This document shows positions 41,903 to 48,299 of a DNA stretch of 64,000 nt, piece after piece. The translations under genes and the position numbers were made by a program. Source of the stretch: Lachnospiraceae bacterium (GTDB lineage Bacteria; Bacillota; Clostridia; Lachnospirales; Lachnospiraceae); the NCBI GenBank assembly GCA_030526195.1, contig JAUNDG010000010.1, positions 1 to 64,000 of the forward strand, written 5' to 3'. Position 1 is the first letter of the stretch. Each line of letters begins with the position of its first letter. The notes under the pieces are model-generated. The model saw only the letters and a program-made list of their open reading frames with translations. It had not been told where the DNA came from and ran no database searches.

Positions 41903-43024
41903 ATGAGATTCCGATTTGCTTTATTTATATGTCGGGTATTGAGTAAGATATTGCGTTATTGTCACGCCGGGGGGACCGGCATGCCGGGAAGACTGGCATT
42001 GCGGGTCTGCCCTGATTTTTTGGATCACTTGTCAGATGGCTACAGGACGATTATCGTGACCGGCACAAACGGGAAAACGACGACTACCCGCATGATCTCA
42101 CATATGCTGGCGTCATTGGCCATTGACCATGTGAGCAACCGAGAAGGGGCCAATGAAATATCCGGCATTGCCACGACACTGGGCGTGGATTTCCGGAAAA
42201 GAAAAACAAAACCTGTGGCGGTCCTGGAATGCGACGAGTATTATCTGAAGGCTGTTGCGAAGGCTCTTAAGCCGGCCATCATCCTGGTTACCAACATTGC
42301 CGAAGACCAGACATACAGATTGATCAGCGTTGACCATGTCACGGCCGTACTGGTCGATGCGATAGCGCAGAATCCCCGGGCGATATGTTGTGTAAACGGA
42401 GGCAATGAGGCTTGCCTCAGGCTGAAGGATAAACTGATCGAAGGAATGGTTATTGATCATCAGTCATATGCCTCGGATTGGCAGCTGTTTGCTGCGGTTA
42501 ATTTGCCGGGGAAGTATAACCGGGAAAATGCTGCCGCTGCCTGCACAGTCATCAAGTGCCTGGGCCTTGATGTGGACCGGGCGGCCGAATCTCTTAAGCA
42601 CTTTAAGCTGCCCTTCGGACGCATGGAGACACTTTCCGTAGAGGGCAGGGATGTCCTCCTTGTCCTGGCTAAAAATGCCGTCAATCTGGATCTTGTGATC
42701 GAGACCTGTTCCGAGCAGGGAAGAGGTGGCACCCTGATTTTTGCTGTTAATAATGAAATGGCCGATGATATCACCACAGACTGGATCGGTCAGGCAAAAA
42801 TCGAGGCTGTTGATAAGGTGTTCAGCGAAGTCCTTTTGTGTGGAAAATGTGCCGGCGAGGTTAAGCAGCGGTTTTTTCCGCAAGGCCGGATCATAACGTC
42901 TGTCATCGATGAAATCAGGCAAAGTTCAGGTCGGGTCACGATTATTGCCAATTACACGGCCATGATGCAGATCAGGGGACAGCTGTCGAAAATGGGTTAT
43001 ACGCATGATTTCCGGGAGGATTGA
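41903..43024 (+). CDS. MurT-like Mur ligase lacking the Zn ribbon and the GatD partner
   Basis: About 373 residues. It matches MurT, which amidates D-Glu of lipid II with GatD: TGMPGRLALRVCPDFL, P-loop VTGTNGKTTTTRMI (~46-58), NREGANEISGIATTLG, ECDEYYLKA, LPGKYNRENAAAA and LAKNAVNLDLVIE. The four-Cys ribbon usual in the middle of MurT is deleted, making it about 60 residues shorter. Where S. aureus MurT has WIYD, whose Asp is reported to contact the GatD active site, this protein has WIGQ. No gatD is beside it; an AsnB-like gene follows instead. ATG 41903 is chosen because it aligns with known MurT starts. A GTG at 41876 is possible. Confidence 0.75.
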   Translation: MRFRFALFICRVLSKILRYCHAGGTGMPGRLALRVCPDFLDHLSDGYRTIIVTGTNGKTTTTRMISHMLASLAIDHVSNREGANEISGIATTLGVDFRKRKTKPVAVLECDEYYLKAVAKALKPAIILVTNIAEDQTYRLISVDHVTAVLVDAIAQNPRAICCVNGGNEACLRLKDKLIEGMVIDHQSYASDWQLFAAVNLPGKYNRENAAAACTVIKCLGLDVDRAAESLKHFKLPFGRMETLSVEGRDVLLVLAKNAVNLDLVIETCSEQGRGGTLIFAVNNEMADDITTDWIGQAKIEAVDKVFSEVLLCGKCAGEVKQRFFPQGRIITSVIDEIRQSSGRVTIIANYTAMMQIRGQLSKMGYTHDFRED

Positions 43025-43026
43025 AC

Positions 43027-43105
43027 TGCCGTAAGCATTCCCTGCTTTAAAGTCACAGAGTCTTAAGCAGGGGGACGGGGAGATCTTGCATCAGCGGGGA
43101 TGAAA
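43027..43105 (+). ncRNA. Structured intergenic element, copy B (5' part)
   Basis: It lies two bases after the MurT-like stop. CCCTGCTT (43040-43047) pairs with AAGCAGGG (43065-43072), with the same CACAGAGTCTT loop as copy A and a C-G to T-A compensatory change. It ends inside the 5' arm of the CATCAGC hairpin, just before the AsnB-like start. Confidence 0.5.
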
Positions 43106-43118
43106 CCGGAAAGATAGA

Positions 43119-44729
43119 ATGAAAATGAGAGAAAATGCACGTGTGCCGGGTTTCTGGGGAACCATAAAGAATAAAGAGGAACTGGCTGCCCGGCTTCAAT
43201 TGGATAATGACACGAAAAACAAAGAACTTCTCAAAAAGGGCTATCAGTGTCTCGGCAATGACTTTTTTGAGAAGATAAACGGTCTCTTTGGTCTGGTGAT
43301 AAAGGACCGGGATAAGTATGTGCTGGTGCGCGATCGTTTTGGTGCGCGCTCTCTGTATTATGCGGTTTTGCCCGATGGTCAGGTGCTCTTTGCGGAGTCC
43401 ATCGGTGACATATTGAAAACGGGTCAGGTAAAAAAGGCATTCAGAGAGGACCTTCTGGGGCTCTATCTGAGTTTCTCCTATCTGCCGGGGAATGAGACAT
43501 TTTTCAAGGGCATCTATAAGGTCATGCCGGGGTATATCTATGAGATAGAAAATGGCCGGGTAAAGAAAAGCCGGTACTTTACACCTCACATGCGCCCGGA
43601 TGAGAACCTGACTTTCGCAGAACACGCCAATCGCCTTCAGGCTGTGCTGGAGGAGGTGCTTGCAGATAGCTGCGGGATAGAACGAGCCGATCCGGAGGCA
43701 GAAGGCTCAAGGTTATCAAAGCTGACAGACAATATCGGACAAGGAGGGGAAAAAAGAACAGCCTCCCTCCTGTCAAGTGGCGTAGACTCATCTTTGATGG
43801 GGCTCAAACTTAAGGTCAGTGACACCTATACGGCTGACTATGAAAATGAGAACTTCAGTGAGGCTGCCTTGGCGGAAAGCATGAGCCGGACAATCGGCGC
43901 TGTTCATCATCGCTGTGTGATCGGTCCGGAAAGCTATCTGGCCTGCGTCGGGGAAACCATGGCAGAGCTGGAGCAGCCCACAGGTGATGCTTCGGCCGAG
44001 GTTTTATACCTCATGGGGCAGATGATCGCCCGTGATTATGACAGTTGCTTTTCGGGAGAGGGCATCGATGAGCTGTTTTACGGCTATTATTATGGCGATG
44101 TGATCGAGATGCCGGAAGGACGATCGCTTAAGGACATAGAGTGTATCGGGACGACCCAGCTTATGTCAGAGGATGAGAAACGTGAGATTCTCCTGACACC
44201 CGGAGGCAGGGACAAGATGGAACTGTGTGAGGAGGCGTATGCCCTGACAGCCGGCATGAAACCCATTTGCCAGATGGCTATGCTGGATTTGCTGCTCTGG
44301 TTTGAGGGCAATATTCTGAGAAATGTCGACAGGATAGGTCGCGGTCACGGATTGACCATGGTGACACCCTACCTGGATAACAGGCTGCTGGAGGTGGCCT
44401 TGTCGATACCGGCTCAATATTCTGTCGATCAGAAACTGACAAAACGTGCCTTCCGTCAGGCCGATTCGGCATGGCTGGATAAGGATGTGGCCATGCGCGC
44501 CAAGAAAGGCTTCCCGGTGCCGATCCGTCTCTGGATCAGAAGACCGGATTTTGAAGCTGAGATAAAACGGGCCTTTGCGTCAGAAACCGCCGGGCGCTTT
44601 TTCAGAAGCGAAAAGCTCCTGGCTATCTATGAGGCCTATCTCAAGGATGAAAATGACAGCTGGCACTGGCGGCAGATCTGGAATATCTATTGCTTTATTA
44701 TCTGGTATGAGGGTGCGTTTCTTAATTGA
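43119..44729 (+). CDS. AsnB-like asparagine synthetase domain protein without the glutaminase nucleophile
   Basis: 536 residues. Residues ~10-120 match the second half of the AsnB glutaminase domain (DRFGARSLYYAVLPDG, FAESIGDIL, KVMPGYIYEIENG), but the first ~55-60 residues of the family, including the N-terminal catalytic Cys, are absent. The synthetase domain is complete: PP-loop LLSSGVDSSL (~225; usual SGGxDSS), FSGEGIDELFYGY and TPYLDNRLLEVAL. It could use free ammonia, act on a partner protein's product, or be a shortened gene product. A stop lies in frame just upstream and the structured element B abuts the start. It follows the MurT-like gene by 94 bp. Confidence 0.7.
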   Translation: MKMRENARVPGFWGTIKNKEELAARLQLDNDTKNKELLKKGYQCLGNDFFEKINGLFGLVIKDRDKYVLVRDRFGARSLYYAVLPDGQVLFAESIGDILKTGQVKKAFREDLLGLYLSFSYLPGNETFFKGIYKVMPGYIYEIENGRVKKSRYFTPHMRPDENLTFAEHANRLQAVLEEVLADSCGIERADPEAEGSRLSKLTDNIGQGGEKRTASLLSSGVDSSLMGLKLKVSDTYTADYENENFSEAALAESMSRTIGAVHHRCVIGPESYLACVGETMAELEQPTGDASAEVLYLMGQMIARDYDSCFSGEGIDELFYGYYYGDVIEMPEGRSLKDIECIGTTQLMSEDEKREILLTPGGRDKMELCEEAYALTAGMKPICQMAMLDLLLWFEGNILRNVDRIGRGHGLTMVTPYLDNRLLEVALSIPAQYSVDQKLTKRAFRQADSAWLDKDVAMRAKKGFPVPIRLWIRRPDFEAEIKRAFASETAGRFFRSEKLLAIYEAYLKDENDSWHWRQIWNIYCFIIWYEGAFLN

Positions 44730-45055
44730 TGCACGATAGACATAGGTAATGCAGGCAACGGCATTTTCTCAGGAGATGTCCTGTCCGCTATTTGCATATC
44801 AGGCAAAAGGCAGTATATAATTATTTCATCGAGCCGGTATGCCGGAAACTATTTTCTAAACAGAAAGCGGTCATGCGTACGGCAGCAGGCATTCATTGGC
44901 TGAGGGTCTGCGTAAGCTGCTACGTTTCACAAACAGGCAGCGAAGCGGACATCCGGCTTTGCGAGGCTCACGTATGCGCCGGATAAAAACGTGTGACCGC
45001 GTGTGAGCAGAGGGATATGTGCCCGCCTGAAGATTAAGAGATAAGGGGATACAGT
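44730..45055. other. Non-coding stretch with a partial structured element
   Basis: 326 bp between the AsnB-like and chagasin-like genes. The only clear structure is copy C of the dispersed element at 44875-44977. The frames here lack ribosome sites. Confidence 0.55.
44875..44977 (+). ncRNA. Structured intergenic element, copy C (3' part)
   Basis: GCGTACG (44875-44881) can pair with CGTATGC (44971-44977). Inside, AAGCTGC...TTCACAAACAGGCAGCGAAGCGGA parallels the tail of copy A (TAGCTGCGGTTCACGAGCAAG and GCGAAGCGGA). Confidence 0.4.
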
Positions 45056-45484
45056 ATGAATAAAAGAAACAGACTGACAGCGGCCGCCCTGGCGCTGGCA
45101 TCAGTGGTCGTGATGATGACAGGGTGCGGCGGAGCCTCCGGTCAGGTGGGGGTGAAAACCTCCGGCAGCACCATGACGGTGACTCAGGAAGCCAATCCCA
45201 CGACAGGCTACAGCTGGACCGTGGAGATTGAAGATCCGTCCGTTATTGAACTGACGGATGACACCTATAAATCCTCCGATGCGGAGCTGGGCTCCGGCGG
45301 CGTGGAAATCTTTACCTTTAAGGCCCGGTCGGAAGGCACCACCCATATTTATCTGACCTACGGCCAGCACTGGGAAGGGGGCACGACGGATTCAGTCACC
45401 ACCGTCACGGTACAGGTGGAAGGCTCCAAGATCGTCAATGCCGGCTCTGTCACAGAGTCCGTGACCGCACCTGTGACGGGGTGA
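45056..45484 (+). CDS. Chagasin-type (I42 family) peptidase inhibitor lipoprotein
   Basis: 142 residues. A lipoprotein signal ends in VMMTGC, with the lipidated Cys at about residue 24. The mature domain has the chagasin motifs in order: NPTTGYSW (~56-63), a central GSGGVEIFTF loop and R-x-x-G-T-T-H-I-Y-L-T-Y strand, giving the three-loop wedge that blocks cysteine peptidases. Chagasin homologues in bacteria are thought to control the cell's own or host peptidases of the papain/clan CA type. AGGGG-rich GATAAGGGG lies before ATG 45056. No cysteine peptidase gene is next to it. A weak terminator hairpin follows at 45541. Confidence 0.85.
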   Translation: MNKRNRLTAAALALASVVVMMTGCGGASGQVGVKTSGSTMTVTQEANPTTGYSWTVEIEDPSVIELTDDTYKSSDAELGSGGVEIFTFKARSEGTTHIYLTYGQHWEGGTTDSVTTVTVQVEGSKIVNAGSVTESVTAPVTG

Positions 45485-45540
45485 TTTCTGCTGATTCTTG
45501 GCCCATAATGGTTCGCCCCTCAGATATAGGACGATAACCG

Positions 45541-45588
45541 ACCCTCCGGATGATGGGCGAGGCAGCGGTATTATCGGAAGGGTTTTGC
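45541..45588 (+). terminator. Possible terminator after the chagasin-like gene
   Basis: ACCCTCCG and CGGAAGGGT pair with one bulge, flanking TATTAT/ATGAT pairing; TTTTG follows. Imperfect, so low weight. Confidence 0.35.
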
Positions 45589-45704
45589 GTCGACTTTCGG
45601 CGGTCAGAAGAGGGGAAAATTGTCGGATTTGACGATAATATTAACCAACGAGCTCGAATAAGTGATATGAAATTACATAAATATTACAAGATTTAACAAA
45701 TTGC

Positions 45705-45733
45705 TTTAAAAGTGGCAATAAATATGCTATAAT
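45705..45733 (+). promoter_or_regulatory. Extended -10 promoter of the secreted hydrolase gene
   Basis: TTTAAA (45705-45710), 17-bp spacer and TGCTATAAT with TATAAT at 45728-45733. Confidence 0.65.
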
Positions 45734-45752
45734 CCCTGTGACTTATTTTTAT

Positions 45753-45802
45753 CAGTCGTACTATGCGCAGATTTCCGACAGGGGAATCTTTGTGCTCTGA
45801 CT
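45753..45802 (+). promoter_or_regulatory. Imperfect long hairpin in the 5' leader of the hydrolase gene
   Basis: CAGTC (45753-45757) pairs with GACTG (45798-45802) and an inner GCGCAGATT/AATCTttGTGC stem continues it. It matches no riboswitch I know and may stabilise or regulate the mRNA. Confidence 0.35.
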
Positions 45803-45831
45803 GAAATAACGATAAGGCAGGGATTATTTTT

Positions 45832-47133
45832 ATGATTATGAAAAAAGCAGGGCTGCTGGTCACCACGGCGGCTTTGACGATGAGTCTTGCGCTGCCGGTC
45901 ATGGCCGACACACAGGATGAGATCGCCGATGCCAAAGCCAGACAGGAAGCGGCTCAGTCAGGTCTTGATGCCACAAGAGCACAGATCAGTTCGTTAGAGG
46001 AGGCCCGGGCCAGCCTGGAGGCTTACCTGACAGATTTGAATGCCCAGTTGGCTCAGCTGTCAAATGAACTGAATACGATCAATACGCAGATTACGGAAAA
46101 ACAGGCCGCCATCGAACAGGCCCGCGAGGATGTGCGCAATGCCCGCGCGGACGTGGAAGATCAGTACGATGCCATGAAGGTCCGTATCCGCTATATGTAT
46201 GAGAATGGTCAGGCATCCCTTTTCACCGCCATTATGGAATCTCACAGCATCACCGAGTTCCTGAACCGCGTGGAGGAAGTGCGCCAGATTTCCCGCTATG
46301 ACCGTGAGAGCCTTGGGACCTTCAAAGAAGCTCAGGCGGATCGGGAAGAGCAGGAGCTGCGTCTTCTGCAGGAAGAAAGCGAACTGGAGGACCTGAAGGT
46401 TCAGCAGGAAGCTGCCCTGGCAGAAGTCCAGAGGGTGGCCGGTGAGGTGAACACTGAGATCGCCAATCATGTGGCCATCATCGAGGAACAGAAGGGTGCT
46501 GCCGCCGATCTGGAAGCTGAGATTTCTGCCCAGACCGTTCTGATCGCCGAACTGGAGGAAAGAGCCAGAGCGGAAGAGGAGGCCAGACGGAAGGCGGAAG
46601 AAGAAGCCAGACGAAAAGCTGAGGAAGAACGGCTTGCAGCCGAACGGGCCGCCAAAGCCCGGGCTGAAGCCCAGGCCAGAGCCGAGGCAGAAGCTGCCCG
46701 CAATAAAGGGACTGCTTCGGTCGTTGTCACAGAAGGCGAAACCGGTGCTGATATCAACAGCAGCGGGTCTTACAATTATTCACAGGCTGATCTTGAACTT
46801 ATGTGGGCTATTGTGGCCCAGGAGGATGACCGCTCCTACACCGGAGCCCTGGCTGTCATTTCCTGCGCCATGGCCAGAGCTGACCGCAACTACGGCGGCC
46901 ACGGCACAGACCCCTTAAGCCAGCTGAAGGCACCGGGTCAGTTCTGCTACTCACCGTCCATTTCCGCCAGCGTCTACTGGCAGAGACGTCTCGGTGGCCG
47001 TGTGCCGTCCTATGTCAAACAGGCGGTGGCCGATTGCCTCAACAACGGTGTGCGCAATCACAACCATATCTATTTCCGTAGCCGCAGCGGCCCCGGCCGA
47101 GTGCAGATCGGCGGGAACTGGTACTTCGGGTAA
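45832..47133 (+). CDS. Secreted coiled-coil protein with a C-terminal SleB-type cell wall hydrolase domain
   Basis: 433 residues. A signal peptide (GLLVTTAALTMSLALPVMA) is followed by about 260 residues of coiled coil (Leu/Ala/Glu/Gln heptads, LNAQLAQLSNELNTINTQI) like PcsB/CwlO-type proteins, ending in an Ala/Glu/Arg-rich stretch. The C-terminal ~120 residues (YSQADLELMWAIVAQEDD..., CAMARADRNYGG, GQFCYSP) match Hydrolase_2 (SleB family), a peptidoglycan-cutting domain with Glu near the start. The protein probably splits peptidoglycan at division under control of its coiled coil. ATG 45832 has AGGGA at spacing 8; an internal ATG at 45838 is an alternative. The promoter at 45705 makes it a single gene. 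Confidence 0.85.
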   Translation: MIMKKAGLLVTTAALTMSLALPVMADTQDEIADAKARQEAAQSGLDATRAQISSLEEARASLEAYLTDLNAQLAQLSNELNTINTQITEKQAAIEQAREDVRNARADVEDQYDAMKVRIRYMYENGQASLFTAIMESHSITEFLNRVEEVRQISRYDRESLGTFKEAQADREEQELRLLQEESELEDLKVQQEAALAEVQRVAGEVNTEIANHVAIIEEQKGAAADLEAEISAQTVLIAELEERARAEEEARRKAEEEARRKAEEERLAAERAAKARAEAQARAEAEAARNKGTASVVVTEGETGADINSSGSYNYSQADLELMWAIVAQEDDRSYTGALAVISCAMARADRNYGGHGTDPLSQLKAPGQFCYSPSISASVYWQRRLGGRVPSYVKQAVADCLNNGVRNHNHIYFRSRSGPGRVQIGGNWYFG

Positions 47134-47238
47134 GACGAGATAATCGGGTAAGCACGAGGCAAGAATCAAGTCAAAATCTGGTAAAGGGAATCCGACACCG
47201 CCGGGTGCAGGCATGAAATAAAAAAATAAAAAAAGTGC

Positions 47239-47267
47239 TTGCATTGCCTCTAACCCTTTGCTATAAT
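47239..47267 (+). promoter_or_regulatory. Promoter of tRNA-Val
   Basis: TTGCAT (47239-47244), 17-bp spacer and TGC TATAAT (47262-47267), about 19 bp before the tRNA. Confidence 0.75.
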
Positions 47268-47285
47268 AAACCTCGCTGAAGAGAT

Positions 47286-47358
47286 GGAAGGTTAGCTCAG
47301 CTGGGAGAGCATTCGCTTGACGTGTGAAAGGTCACAGGTTCGAATCCTGCACCTTCCA
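47286..47358 (+). tRNA. tRNA-Val (anticodon GAC)
   Basis: GGAAGGT pairs with ACCTTCC in the acceptor stem. The D-arm is TTAGCTCAGCTGGGAGAGCA-like, the anticodon stem TTCGC/GTGAA with loop TTGACGT giving GAC, and the T-arm has GGTTCGAATCC. A discriminator A follows; CCA is not encoded. Its own promoter and terminator surround it. Confidence 0.95.
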
Positions 47359-47367
47359 TTAGCAGAA

Positions 47368-47394
47368 GGAAGTCCGAAAGGGCTTCCTTTTTTT
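47368..47394 (+). terminator. Terminator of tRNA-Val
   Basis: GGAAGTCC (47368-47375), GAAA loop, GGGCTTCC (47380-47387) followed by seven T. Confidence 0.9.
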
Positions 47395-47433
47395 CGTTCC
47401 GATGCCCAAAAAACGGGTGGGGAAATTAAAGCC

Positions 47434-47462
47434 TTGTATCATTTCCCTCTGCGGTATATAAT
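47434..47462 (+). promoter_or_regulatory. Promoter of the macrodomain gene
   Basis: TTGTAT (47434-47439), 17-bp spacer and TATAAT (47457-47462), about 45 bp before the start codon. Confidence 0.7.
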
Positions 47463-47510
47463 GAGAAAAAGCTGACTGAATAGTCAGGTCTGTAGATGGA
47501 GAGGATTGTT

Positions 47511-48029
47511 ATGAGCAAACTGACTGTTAAAAGAAGTGACATTACTCAGATGAAAACAGACGCCATTGTCTGTCCCGCCAACATCGGCCTGTTTGAAGGG
47601 GCCGGGATCTGCGGGGACATTTTCAGAGAAGCCGGTGCCGATCGCATGACAGATGCCTGCGATATCATCGGGCGCTGCGAAGTCGGCGCATCCGTCATTT
47701 CCGAAGGGTTCAAATTGAAATGCCGCTATGTCATTCACACAGTGGGTCCGCAGTGGGTGGATGGTCAGCATGGCGAAAATGAACTGATGTACAAGGCTTA
47801 CAGAAGTGCGCTTGATATGGCTATGCAGTACGATGTGCACTCGATCTCCATTCCGCTTCTGGCCGTGGAACTTTATGACTATCCGAAGGAAGAATCCTGG
47901 CGTCAGGGTCTTCAGGCAGCCATTGATTTCCAGAAAGAGACAGATTACGAACTGGATATCCAGTTTGTCGTGCCGAGCGAAAGCACCAGAAAGCTGGGCC
48001 GCGAGATTCTGGATGAACTGACAAAATAA
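47511..48029 (+). CDS. Macrodomain protein (ADP-ribose binding)
   Basis: 172 residues from ATG 47511, which has AGAGG upstream; ATG 47496 lies on top of that site. The macrodomain core is VKRSDITQMKTDAIVCPANI, then GLFEGAGICGDIFREAG, VIHTVGPQW and SISIPLLAVELYDYP. The usual VNAAN is CPAN here and the loop is GAGICG, but the ADP-ribose-binding Asp and Asn positions are kept. Macrodomains remove or bind ADP-ribose from proteins or O-acetyl-ADP-ribose from sirtuins. It is a single gene with its own promoter and terminator. The exact substrate is not predictable. Confidence 0.85.
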   Translation: MSKLTVKRSDITQMKTDAIVCPANIGLFEGAGICGDIFREAGADRMTDACDIIGRCEVGASVISEGFKLKCRYVIHTVGPQWVDGQHGENELMYKAYRSALDMAMQYDVHSISIPLLAVELYDYPKEESWRQGLQAAIDFQKETDYELDIQFVVPSESTRKLGREILDELTK

Positions 48030-48052
48030 GCTTACTAAATCAATTTCAATAT

Positions 48053-48108
48053 AAAAATGCCAACCATGCACAAGGGTGATGGAACCGGAGGCGGTGGTTG
48101 GCATTTTT
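48053..48108 (+). terminator. Terminator of the macrodomain gene
   Basis: AAAAATGCCAACCA (48053-48066) and TGGTTGGCATTTTT (48095-48108) pair perfectly over 14 bp with a 28-nt loop. Confidence 0.8.
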
Positions 48109-48299
48109 GTCTTCTTTTTGAGGGCGGGGATGTGTATACTGGAAGCAAGAATATATCTCAACACGAACTGCAGCATACAGCGCAGCAGACATCGTGCTTT
48201 GAGGGCGTTGCGTGTTTTCGCTATACAAGCAAGCATTAAGGCAGACACCGTACCTGACAGAGGGTGCGCGTGTTCATATGAGAAAGAGGAAGGATAACC

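Noticed and set aside
45741..45831. c-di-AMP (ydaO-type) riboswitch ahead of the hydrolase gene
   Set aside because: The leader is too short and the conserved GGGAGA/CCGACC-type segments are missing.
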